A DNA stretch of 23,252 nucleotides from Bacteroidales bacterium UBA1035 (GTDB lineage Bacteria > Bacteroidota > Bacteroidia > Bacteroidales > Dysgonomonadaceae): assembly GCA_002316835.1 (NCBI GenBank), contig DCEG01000004.1:1-23252 (forward strand). Reading direction: 5' to 3'. Below the pieces are notes generated by a model that saw nothing but the letters and a program-made list of their open reading frames with translations, was not told where the DNA came from and ran no database searches. Within the stretch, counting starts at the first letter, position 1; every line of letters starts with the position of its first letter. The position numbers and the translations under genes were made by a program. Shown here in pieces: positions 15,483 to 22,763 of the stretch.

Positions 15483-17321
15483 ATGAATAACAAAGACAAA
15501 AATACACTCCGAAGTACCACTTCCACCCAAGGCCGTCTCATGGCCGGCGCTCGAGCACTGTGGCGGGCTAACGGAATGAAAGACGAGCAAATGGGAAAAC
15601 CCATTATCGCGGTAGTAAACTCGTTTACACAATTTGTTCCGGGACACACGCATTTACACGAAATTGGGCAAATGGTGAAAGCCGAAATTGAGAAATTGGG
15701 ATGCTTTGCGGCTGAGTTCAACACGATTGCTGTAGATGACGGGATAGCCATGGGACATGATGGAATGCTGTATTCATTGCCCTCACGCGATTTAATTGCC
15801 GACTCGATTGAATATATGATCAACGCACACAAAGTGGATGCGATGGTTTGTATCAGCAATTGCGACAAAATAACACCGGGAATGCTGATAGCAGCCATGC
15901 GGTTGAACATTCCGGCAATTTTTGTATCGGGTGGTCCAATGGAAGCCGGAAAAATCGGAGATGAACATATCGATTTGATTGATGCAATGATTGAGTCAGC
16001 AGACGCAACAGTTTCTGATGTACGCATTTCGCAACTCGAAAAACTGGCCTGTCCCACATGTGGTTCGTGCTCGGGTATGTTCACTGCCAATTCCATGAAT
16101 TGTCTCAATGAAGCCATTGGATTGGCGTTACCCGGAAACGGAACAATAGTTGCCACGCACGCTAACAGAATTAATCTCTTCCGAAAAGCAGCTAAACAAA
16201 TCGTAGAAAACGCTAACCGATATTATTTCGACGGTGACGAAAGCGTTTTGCCGAGAAATATTGCCACACAACAAGCGTTTCTCAACGCGATGTCACTCGA
16301 TATCGCCATGGGCGGATCAACCAACACTATACTGCATTTATTAGCCATTGCTCACGAAGCGGAAGTCAATTTCACAATGGACGACATCGATGCGCTTTCG
16401 CGCAAAGTTCCCTGTGTATGCAAAGTAGCACCCAACAGCAAGAAATACCACATTCAGGATGTTAATCGTGCCGGCGGTATTTTGGGAATTGTGGGTGAAC
16501 TGGCAAAAGGCGGATTGATTGACACATCGGTATATCGTGCAGATGGCTTGACACTTCAACAAGCGATTGAAAAATACGATATCACCAAAGAAAATATCGA
16601 TTCAGAAGCACAAGAAATATATGGTTCTGCCCCCGGAAATCGGTTTAATCTGGTTATGGGGTCTCAAAACGCAGTTTACAAAACACTCGATGCCGACCGC
16701 GAAAACGGGTGCATTCGAAACATCGAAAATGCGTACACCAAAGATGGCGGATTGGCCATTCTGAAAGGAAATATCGCCCAAAACGGTTGTGTGGTGAAAA
16801 CTGCCGGAGTAGATGAAAGTATCTGGAAATTTTCGGGTAAGGCTAAAGTTTTCCATTCTCAGGACGATGCATGCAACGGTATTTTAAATGGAGAAGTAGA
16901 AGCGGGCGACGTAGTCGTCATCGTGTACGAAGGGCCTAAAGGCGGACCGGGAATGCAGGAGATGCTCTATCCTACTTCGTACATCAAAGCAAAACATTTA
17001 GGCAAAGCCTGTGCGCTGATTACCGACGGACGATTCTCAGGTGGCACATCGGGCTTATCCATTGGACACATATCGCCTGAAGCAGCCGCAGGAGGCAATA
17101 TCGGGCTTGTGAAAGATGGTGATATTATCGAAATCGATATTCCCAACCGAGGCATCAACGTTAAACTTTCGGATGCCGAATTATCGGATCGAAGAAAGCA
17201 AGAAGAAGCGAAAGGAAAAGATGCATTTAAACCGGTTAGGAACAGAAAAGTTTCGAAAGCACTAAAACTCTACGCCAACTTCGTAAGTTCAGCTGACTTA
17301 GGCGGTGTAAGAATAATATAA
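15483..17321 (+). CDS. ilvD: Dihydroxy-acid dehydratase
   Basis: IlvD makes 2-oxoisovalerate and 2-oxo-3-methylvalerate from the dihydroxy acids. The 612-residue product has iron-sulfur/catalytic blocks with Cys127 (SNCDKITPGM) and CPTCGSCSGM (Cys190, Cys193, Cys196). The N-terminal NSFTQFVPGHTHLH follows the Escherichia coli-type sequence and lacks the extra cysteine that plant-type [2Fe-2S] enzymes have at this place. An oxygen-sensitive [4Fe-4S] enzyme is therefore expected, which would suit an anaerobe. The C-terminal GRFSGGTSGLSIGH block is intact. The 190-base gap upstream is the longest in the cluster, so a separate promoter is possible although none is clear. Confidence 0.95.
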   Translation: MNNKDKNTLRSTTSTQGRLMAGARALWRANGMKDEQMGKPIIAVVNSFTQFVPGHTHLHEIGQMVKAEIEKLGCFAAEFNTIAVDDGIAMGHDGMLYSLPSRDLIADSIEYMINAHKVDAMVCISNCDKITPGMLIAAMRLNIPAIFVSGGPMEAGKIGDEHIDLIDAMIESADATVSDVRISQLEKLACPTCGSCSGMFTANSMNCLNEAIGLALPGNGTIVATHANRINLFRKAAKQIVENANRYYFDGDESVLPRNIATQQAFLNAMSLDIAMGGSTNTILHLLAIAHEAEVNFTMDDIDALSRKVPCVCKVAPNSKKYHIQDVNRAGGILGIVGELAKGGLIDTSVYRADGLTLQQAIEKYDITKENIDSEAQEIYGSAPGNRFNLVMGSQNAVYKTLDADRENGCIRNIENAYTKDGGLAILKGNIAQNGCVVKTAGVDESIWKFSGKAKVFHSQDDACNGILNGEVEAGDVVVIVYEGPKGGPGMQEMLYPTSYIKAKHLGKACALITDGRFSGGTSGLSIGHISPEAAAGGNIGLVKDGDIIEIDIPNRGINVKLSDAELSDRRKQEEAKGKDAFKPVRNRKVSKALKLYANFVSSADLGGVRII

Positions 17322-17328
17322 AGTTTAA

Positions 17329-17398
17329 AAGTTTTAAGTTCAGAGTTCAAAGTTCAGGGTTTTAAGTCTTTGCTCCTTGTTCTTTACTCTAAAATCTA
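17329..17398 (+). repeat. Heptad repeat block before ilvB
   Basis: Ten consecutive units of seven are seen, including AAGTTTT, AAGTTCA, GAGTTCA, AAGTTCA, GGGTTTT, AAGTCTT, TGCTCCT, TGTTCTT and TACTCTA. Column 4 of the register is always T and column 3 is usually G. The block fills nearly all of the ilvD/ilvB gap. The 13-mer TTAAGTCTTTGCT (17362-17374) recurs exactly upstream of ilvC. Confidence 0.7.
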
Positions 17399-17406
17399 CA
17401 ATAAAT

Positions 17407-19161
17407 ATGAATAACAGTAATCAACAAACAACCCAATCTCCCATCGAGGGAACAAAGGTTAATATCTCGGGAAGTGAAGCTCTCATCCGCTCACTGTTGG
17501 CGGAGGGTGTAACTGCCATGTTCGGATATCCGGGTGGTGCCATAATGCCCGTTTTCGATGCGTTGTATGATCATAAAGATGAAATAAAACATATTCTTGT
17601 CCGTCACGAGCAGGGAGCTGTTCATGCGGCGCAAGGTTTCGCCCGCGTATCGAAAAAAGTAGGTGTTGCATTGGTGACATCCGGCCCGGGTGCGACCAAC
17701 GCTGTTACCGGAATTACAGATGCAATGATGGACAGTACGCCTTTAGTTGTGATTTCGGGACAAGTTGTTTCAGGTTTATTAGGCTCCGATGCATTTCAGG
17801 AAGCCGATGTTATCGGTATCACACAACCCATTACCAAATGGGCATATCAGGTGAGGAAAGCCGAAGACATTCCCTGGGCAGTTTCGCGTGCATTTTATAT
17901 TGCCAGGAGCGGACGTCCCGGCCCGGTAGTACTCGATATCACAAAAGATGCTCAAATCAACAAAATAGATTATTCGTATGAAAAAACATCGTTTTTAAGA
18001 AGCTATATTGCTTTTCCTGAGCCTGAACCGGAGCATATTAAAGATGCTGCAGAGTTGATAAATCAGGCAAAAAAGCCAATGGCGCTGGTGGGGCAAGGCG
18101 TAATTCTCGGAAATGCTGAAGCAGAATTGCTGGCTTTCCTTGAAAAAGGCAATATCCCGTTCGGCTCAACCATACTCGGCCTTTCTGCCATTCCTTCAGA
18201 CCATCCGCTTAATGGGGGGATGCTGGGAATGCACGGCAACATCGCTCCTAATATGAATACCAACGAGTGCGATGTGCTTATTGCTATCGGGATGCGTTTT
18301 GACGACAGGGTTACCGGCAATTTGAAAACGTATGCCAAACAAGCGAAAATAATCCATTTCGATATAGATCTGGCAGAAATGGATAAAAACGTGAAGACAA
18401 CCGTCAAAGTGCTTGGCGATGCGAAAAAAACACTTCCGCTTATCACTGAATTGATTGAGGAACGCAAACACACAGATTGGATTGAAACGTTCAGGCAATA
18501 TCATAAAAAAGAATTCGATTGTGTTATAAATGCCGAATTATTTCCCGTAAACGGCGGTGAACTAAAGATGGGCGAAGTGGTTAATAAAGTTTCGGAAGCG
18601 ACTGGAAATAAAGCTGTTTGCGTAACTGACGTGGGACAGCATCAGATGATGGCTACCCGATATTTTAAATCGACACAATCGCGCAGTATGGTTACTTCTG
18701 GAGGGTTGGGAACAATGGGATTCGGCCTTCCTGCCGGAATTGGAGCCAAATTTGGCGCTCCCGACCGCACGGTTTGCATCTTTGTGGGCGATGGAGGTTT
18801 ACAAATGTCTATTCAGGAGTTTGGCACCATCATGGAGCATGACATTGACGTAAAAATTATTCTTCTGAATAATAATTACTTGGGAATGGTTCGCCAGTGG
18901 CAGGAGCTATTTTTCGATGAACGTTATTCGGAAACACATCTAAAAAATCCCGATTTCGTAAAAATTGCCGATGCGTACGGCATAAAAGGAAGAAAAGTTA
19001 CCGAAAGAAAAGACCTGGACAGCGCTATCGAAGAAATGTTATCGCACAAAGGAGCTTATCTGCTTGAAGCAGTGGTAGAAACCAAAGGAATGGTTTATCC
19101 GATGGTTCCTGCCGGAGGAAGCGTTACCGATATATTGATTGGGAACGGAAAGAAAGTATAA
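17407..19161 (+). CDS. ilvB: Acetolactate synthase large (catalytic) subunit
   Basis: IlvB is the TPP-dependent enzyme that makes acetolactate from two pyruvates, or acetohydroxybutyrate from pyruvate and 2-oxobutyrate. From ATG 17407 it is 584 residues. An in-frame TTG at 17377 would extend it by ten residues, but that stretch is heptad repeat, so I prefer the ATG. FGYPGGAIMPVFDAL is the N-terminal block. The catalytic Glu is residue 68 (RHEQGAVHAAQGFAR), and the TPP/metal motif runs from GDGGLQMSIQE to NNNYLGMVRQW. FAD-domain block GMHGN is present. The regulatory subunit gene follows after 59 bases. Confidence 0.96.
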   Translation: MNNSNQQTTQSPIEGTKVNISGSEALIRSLLAEGVTAMFGYPGGAIMPVFDALYDHKDEIKHILVRHEQGAVHAAQGFARVSKKVGVALVTSGPGATNAVTGITDAMMDSTPLVVISGQVVSGLLGSDAFQEADVIGITQPITKWAYQVRKAEDIPWAVSRAFYIARSGRPGPVVLDITKDAQINKIDYSYEKTSFLRSYIAFPEPEPEHIKDAAELINQAKKPMALVGQGVILGNAEAELLAFLEKGNIPFGSTILGLSAIPSDHPLNGGMLGMHGNIAPNMNTNECDVLIAIGMRFDDRVTGNLKTYAKQAKIIHFDIDLAEMDKNVKTTVKVLGDAKKTLPLITELIEERKHTDWIETFRQYHKKEFDCVINAELFPVNGGELKMGEVVNKVSEATGNKAVCVTDVGQHQMMATRYFKSTQSRSMVTSGGLGTMGFGLPAGIGAKFGAPDRTVCIFVGDGGLQMSIQEFGTIMEHDIDVKIILLNNNYLGMVRQWQELFFDERYSETHLKNPDFVKIADAYGIKGRKVTERKDLDSAIEEMLSHKGAYLLEAVVETKGMVYPMVPAGGSVTDILIGNGKKV

Positions 19162-19220
19162 CATTTGTCGTAAATATACACGACCATGTGTATCTACAAC
19201 CACGAATAATAAATAAAATT

Positions 19221-19775
19221 ATGGAAGGAAAAACTTTATATACAATCACTATTTTCTCAGAAAATGCGGTAGGTGTTCTCAACCAGATCACAACAATTTT
19301 CATGCGCAGGCAACTGAATATCGAAACGCTATCGGTATCACCTTCAGCGCTGGAAGGTATTCACAAATTTACCATCACAACTTTTGCGGAATCAGACGAA
19401 GTTATGAAAAAATTAGTTCGTCAGATCGATAAACGTGTGGATATCCTGAAAGCATATTTCAACGTAGATAATGAATTGATCCACCAGGAACTAGCTCTCT
19501 ATAAACTCGCTACAGATAAGATAATGGAACATGGATCGGTAGAATACTTGATCCGCAAATACAATATCCGCGTGCTTGAAGTATCAAACGATTGTGTTGT
19601 GTTTCTCAAAGCCGGGCATTACGCCGAAACACAAGGACTTTTCAATGAACTGGCTGAAAAGATCGGTGTACTGCAGTTCATCCGTTCGGGTAGAATAGCC
19701 ATCACTAAGTCTAAGGTGGAAAGACTAAGCGATATGCTGGCACAGAGAGAAGCGAGCAAAATAATTTCAAATTAA
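19221..19775 (+). CDS. ilvN: Acetolactate synthase small (regulatory) subunit
   Basis: IlvN binds valine (or another branched-chain amino acid) and feedback-regulates IlvB. From ATG 19221 the product is 184 residues: an N-terminal ACT domain (TLYTITIFSENAVGVLNQIT, with RRQLNIETLSV) and a C-terminal ALS regulatory domain (VLEVSNDCVVFLKAGH to FIRSGRIAITKS). The frame stays open upstream to GTG 19188, but those 11 codons show no family similarity and include a small palindrome (19176-19193), so the ATG is the better start. It lies between ilvB and ilvC. Confidence 0.94.
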   Translation: MEGKTLYTITIFSENAVGVLNQITTIFMRRQLNIETLSVSPSALEGIHKFTITTFAESDEVMKKLVRQIDKRVDILKAYFNVDNELIHQELALYKLATDKIMEHGSVEYLIRKYNIRVLEVSNDCVVFLKAGHYAETQGLFNELAEKIGVLQFIRSGRIAITKSKVERLSDMLAQREASKIISN

Positions 19776-19803
19776 TAATTAAAAATTACTAATCATACAA
19801 CCA

Positions 19804-19859
19804 AAAGTTTAAAGTTTCGACTTAAGTCTTTGCTTTTTGCTCTTGGTTCTAAAAGTCTA
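19804..19859 (+). repeat. Heptad repeat block before ilvC
   Basis: Eight units: AAAGTTT twice, CGACTTA, AGTCTTT, GCTTTTT, GCTCTTG, GTTCTAA, AAGTCTA. It shares the exact 13-mer TTAAGTCTTTGCT (19822-19834) with the block before ilvB and the exact 12-mer GCTCTTGGTTCT (19839-19850) with the block before fmt (22727-22738). Confidence 0.7.
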
Positions 19860-19864
19860 AAACA

Positions 19865-20911
19865 ATGGCAAAAATGAATTTTGGCGGGATAGAAGAAAAT
19901 GTAGTTACCCGCGAAGAATTTCCATTAAGTAAAGCACAGGAAGTTCTTAAAAACGAAACAATAGCAGTAATCGGATACGGTGTTCAAGGTCCGGGACAAT
20001 CGCTGAACCTGCGTGACAATGGTTTCAACGTAATCGTTGGACAACGCAAAGGTGGAAAAACATGGGACAAAGCTGTTGCTGATGGTTGGGTTCCAGGTGA
20101 AACGCTTTTCGAAATTGAAGAAGCGTGTGAGAAAGCAACAATTATTCAATATTTACTTTCAGATGCAGCACAAATTGAAGTTTGGCCAACTGTAAAAAAG
20201 CACCTTACCCCGGGTAAAGCACTGTATTTCTCGCACGGATTTGGAATTACTTACAAAGAACGTACAGGGATTGTTCCTCCTGCCGATGTGGATGTAATTC
20301 TCGTAGCACCAAAAGGATCGGGAACTTCGTTGAGAACAATGTTCCTTGAAGGGCGTGGTCTGAACTCCTCATACGCTATTTTCCAGGATGCTACCAGACG
20401 CGCTTTCGACCGTGTTGTAGCATTAGGAATCGGTGTTGGGTCAGGTTATCTGTTCGAAACAACATTTAAACGCGAAGTTTATTCAGACCTCACCGGTGAA
20501 CGCGGAACATTAATGGGCGCCATTCAGGGACTCTTACTCGCTCAGTACGAAGTACTGCGTGAAAACGGACATACCCCGTCTGAAGCGTTCAACGAAACAG
20601 TGGAAGAACTCACACAATCGTTGATGCCGCTTTTCGCTGCGAAAGGGATGGACTGGATGTATGCCAACTGCTCAACAACCGCTCAGCGCGGTGCGTTGGA
20701 CTGGATGACACCTTTCCACGATGCAACAAAGCCCGTCTTCGAAAAACTTTACAAAGAAGTAGCAAGCGGCAACGAAGCTCAACGCTCTATCGATACCAAC
20801 TCTAAAGCCGATTATCGCGAAGGATTGGAAAAGGAACTCAAAGCCTTACGCGAAAGCGAAATGTGGCAAACCGGGGCGGTGGTTAGAAAATTGCGTCCGG
20901 AGAATAATTGA
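19865..20911 (+). CDS. ilvC: Ketol-acid reductoisomerase
   Basis: IlvC isomerises and reduces acetolactate and acetohydroxybutyrate with NAD(P)H and Mg2+. The 348-residue product corresponds to the short class I form. The Rossmann motif GYGVQGPGQSLNLRDNG is present, with the cofactor-selectivity loop GQRKGGKTWDKA. VAPKGSGTSLR, the metal-binding DLTGERGTLMGAIQG and the knotted-domain ETVEELTQSL are all in place. It is the last gene of the cluster; a terminator follows 46 bases after the stop. Confidence 0.96.
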   Translation: MAKMNFGGIEENVVTREEFPLSKAQEVLKNETIAVIGYGVQGPGQSLNLRDNGFNVIVGQRKGGKTWDKAVADGWVPGETLFEIEEACEKATIIQYLLSDAAQIEVWPTVKKHLTPGKALYFSHGFGITYKERTGIVPPADVDVILVAPKGSGTSLRTMFLEGRGLNSSYAIFQDATRRAFDRVVALGIGVGSGYLFETTFKREVYSDLTGERGTLMGAIQGLLLAQYEVLRENGHTPSEAFNETVEELTQSLMPLFAAKGMDWMYANCSTTAQRGALDWMTPFHDATKPVFEKLYKEVASGNEAQRSIDTNSKADYREGLEKELKALRESEMWQTGAVVRKLRPENN

Positions 20912-20920
20912 TAATTGTCG

Positions 20921-20948
20921 GATGACCGAAGACGGAAGTCTGATGCAA
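20921..20948 (+). repeat. Short heptad repeat after ilvC
   Basis: Four units: GATGACC, GAAGACG, GAAGTCT, GATGCAA. The 15-mer at 20924-20938 is identical to 22678-22692 in the block before fmt. Confidence 0.6.
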
Positions 20949-20957
20949 AATGTATTC

Positions 20958-20989
20958 ACGGGGTGGCTTGAAGTCATCCCGTTATTTTT
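20958..20989 (+). terminator. Terminator of the leu/ilv cluster
   Basis: The arms at 20958-20967 and 20973-20982 form a 10-bp GC-rich stem (two G-T wobbles) with loop TTGAA, followed by TATTTTTG. It separates ilvC from the convergent pabC-like gene; on the minus strand the T-run is weak. Confidence 0.75.
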
Positions 20990-20990
20990 G

Positions 20991-21626
20991 TTAACCGAAA
21001 ATGTTCTGCACAAAACACCCTACCCCATCTTCAATGTCAAGCATTGAATTGATAAAATAAACGTAGTCAAACTCCTTTAGGTTATCTGCCGTTATTCTTG
21101 TTTCCTGAATGATGGACTTCCGCAACAATATTTGTCGTTTTGTGCCGTTTAGTAAAAAAGTTTCAGGGGTAAAAAAGTCATTATTTTTTTGAAAAACCAC
21201 ATTGCTGTAAGTGGTATCGGTTATGCAGCCGTTCTGAACGATAAGTATTTCGTCATATTGTTCTCTTTTGTCAATCAAAGCATTCAGTTCTGTCCTGTCA
21301 GAAAATTTGAAAGAATAATTCACATCATTCGCTTCAATAAGCATAAGTGAGCGGATTATTTTGGGAGTATATGCGGTAAAATCAATATTTTTAATTTCTT
21401 CCCTATACTCTATCCTGCATTTAACTTTTTCATCCCGCAAAGTTTCAGGCAACATAGATACAAGACAGGGCAATGCAGGGGCAGAGAAACCGAAATTTGC
21501 ACCCGTTTGTTCCATTCGGGAAATATGTGCTTCCAAATTCTGTATAACACCGTTCTTTATACAAATGGTTTCGAGAAACATGAGTTGATTTTTATTCGGT
21601 TGATATTCCGTAGAAACGCAAAACAT
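20991..21626 (-). CDS. pabC: Class IV aminotransferase, probable aminodeoxychorismate lyase
   Basis: The product is a 211-residue PLP fold-type IV protein. Lys107 (NYSFKFSDR) is the expected PLP Schiff-base lysine. The block ITDTTYSNVVF and the LLNGTKRQ loop are the usual C-terminal signatures. Its place 11 bases downstream of pabB points to PabC: release of pyruvate from aminodeoxychorismate to give p-aminobenzoate for folate. A branched-chain or D-amino acid aminotransferase would normally be larger. The start is uncertain: Met1 at 21626 or Met16 at 21581 (MFLETICIKNG), the latter resembling the usual family N-terminus. Confidence 0.8.
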   Translation of the reverse strand: MFCVSTEYQPNKNQLMFLETICIKNGVIQNLEAHISRMEQTGANFGFSAPALPCLVSMLPETLRDEKVKCRIEYREEIKNIDFTAYTPKIIRSLMLIEANDVNYSFKFSDRTELNALIDKREQYDEILIVQNGCITDTTYSNVVFQKNNDFFTPETFLLNGTKRQILLRKSIIQETRITADNLKEFDYVYFINSMLDIEDGVGCFVQNIFG

Positions 21627-21637
21627 TGCGTCTTTAC

Positions 21638-22609
21638 TTAGTAAAAAGGTAAATATACTTTTCTGATGGCTTCATCGTACTCTTTTTCACATTCGCTGTT
21701 GATGGTAATTCCACCACCACTTCTGAAATAGAAGCTACCGCTGGTTTGTTCAATATAACGAATCAGCACACAAGAATCGAAATTTTCACCATCAAAATAT
21801 CCGGCAACACCGGTGTAAAAGCCCCGTGTTTCCTGCTCTGCTTCACGGATAATATCGAGTGTAGCTTGCTTGGGTGCTCCTGAAATGGAACCGGCAGGTA
21901 ACAATTCAAAGATGAGAGTTCCGATATTTTCAGTCCAATTATCAGGCAATGTTCCTTCAATCTCGGAACTAACTTGCAGAATACTTCCATTATTTGTTTC
22001 TAACCTGTCGATATAACGAAAACGATTAACCTTCACTTTAGTGGCAATCATACTGATATCGTTTCGTATCAGATCAACAATAGTATTGTGTTCGGCCTTT
22101 TCCTTGAAGTCGTTAAGAATAATTTCTGCCGCATTCTCTATTGAGGCATCAATGGTTCCTTTCATCGGATGCGAAAATATTTTACCTCTCTCAGTCCGCA
22201 CAAATCGTTCGGGAGAAAAACAGACAAACCTTTCAGGAAGATAGAGCCGATACATTGCCCTACTTTGCAGAAATATCTCTTTTAAAGATAAGTTCGTCTC
22301 AACAGGTGTTTTTATCGTCAGGTTGGTAAGAAAAGTGTCCCCGCGCCGCAAACCGTCCATCACACGGTTGAATCGTTGTGAGTAACGGGCATAGCTTTCG
22401 GGAGAAGCAGAAAAATAAAAATGTTTTTCTTCTTCTCCTTCAGTACAATTTTTCACTCCATTGATATCGAAAAGAATCTCTGACTGTTGCAAAGGATTCT
22501 CAACGAAAAAGCCTTCACTCAGATCAAAGTTGAGCCCAAACAAAAAGGGCATCTTAGCCTGTCCGGATTCATTCATTTGTTGTTTTATGTGGTCGCACGA
22601 GGTAAACAT
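21638..22609 (-). CDS. pabB: Aminodeoxychorismate synthase component I
   Basis: PabB aminates chorismate to 4-amino-4-deoxychorismate in folate synthesis. This is a short 323-residue form with the chorismate-binding domain and only a small N-terminal part. Lys150 in HPMKGT is the active-site lysine typical of PabB; anthranilate synthase TrpE usually has alanine there. ELLPAGSISGAPK, the YTGVAGYFD block and RSGGGITINSECEKEYDE are intact. No glutaminase (pabA) lies beside it, so it either borrows one elsewhere or uses ammonia. pabB and pabC form a minus-strand pair. Confidence 0.92.
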   Translation of the reverse strand: MFTSCDHIKQQMNESGQAKMPFLFGLNFDLSEGFFVENPLQQSEILFDINGVKNCTEGEEEKHFYFSASPESYARYSQRFNRVMDGLRRGDTFLTNLTIKTPVETNLSLKEIFLQSRAMYRLYLPERFVCFSPERFVRTERGKIFSHPMKGTIDASIENAAEIILNDFKEKAEHNTIVDLIRNDISMIATKVKVNRFRYIDRLETNNGSILQVSSEIEGTLPDNWTENIGTLIFELLPAGSISGAPKQATLDIIREAEQETRGFYTGVAGYFDGENFDSCVLIRYIEQTSGSFYFRSGGGITINSECEKEYDEAIRKVYLPFY

Positions 22610-22643
22610 TCTGCAAAATTAAACGAATTCGAGGTTTTTCAGC

Positions 22644-22651
22644 TATTTTTG
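22644..22651 (+). promoter_or_regulatory. Candidate -7 element for fmt
   Basis: TATTTTTG fits TAnnTTTG exactly. No clear TTTG is found 19-23 bases upstream. The transcript would begin near 22657, so most of the roughly 100-base 5' UTR would be heptad repeat. Confidence 0.4.
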
Positions 22652-22660
22652 TATAAAAAA

Positions 22661-22751
22661 GAAACCAGAAGTCTGAAGACCGAAGACGGAAGACGGAAGT
22701 CAGTTAACAACCTGTCTAATATCTTGGCTCTTGGTTCTTGGCTCTAAATTT
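22661..22751 (+). repeat. Heptad repeat block before fmt, 13 units
   Basis: The 91 bases divide into thirteen units of seven without a phase break. The first part is purine-rich (GAAACCA, GAAGTCT, GAAGACC, GAAGACG twice, GAAGTCA). Three intermediate units (GTTAACA, ACCTGTC, TAATATC) follow, then a pyrimidine-rich part (TTGGCTC, TTGGTTC, TTGGCTC, TAAATTT). The last unit abuts ATG 22752. Confidence 0.75.
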
Positions 22752-22763
22752 ATGAACAAATGA
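22752..22763 (+). promoter_or_regulatory. Minimal upstream ORF overlapping the fmt start
   Basis: ATG-AAC-AAA-TGA encodes Met-Asn-Lys and its stop codon overlaps the fmt ATG (ATGA at 22760-22763). It arises from an 8-base direct duplication ATGAACAA. It may influence initiation at fmt or be a by-product of the duplication. Confidence 0.35.

Noticed and set aside
15422..16156. A 244-codon open frame on the minus strand opposite ilvD
   Set aside because: It lies almost wholly opposite a well-supported ilvD reading frame and has no recognisable protein motif; it is a composition shadow.
17377..17406. Upstream TTG start for ilvB
   Set aside because: The ten extra residues are translated heptad repeat; the ATG at 17407 gives a normal N-terminus.
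19176..19193. Small palindrome ATACAC/GTGTAT between ilvB and ilvN
   Set aside because: Six base pairs with no T-run or matching copies nearby; too weak to call a regulatory site.
19188..19220. Upstream GTG extension of ilvN
   Set aside because: The eleven residues show no similarity to IlvN starts, and the ATG at 19221 begins directly before the ACT domain.
22614..22621. TAATTTTG -7-like motif on the minus strand before pabB
   Set aside because: It lies only five bases from the pabB ATG, so it would force a leaderless transcript or a later start; in AT-rich DNA a chance match is as likely.
22661..22751. CRISPR array
   Set aside because: The repeat unit is only seven bases with no spacers, and there are no cas genes.
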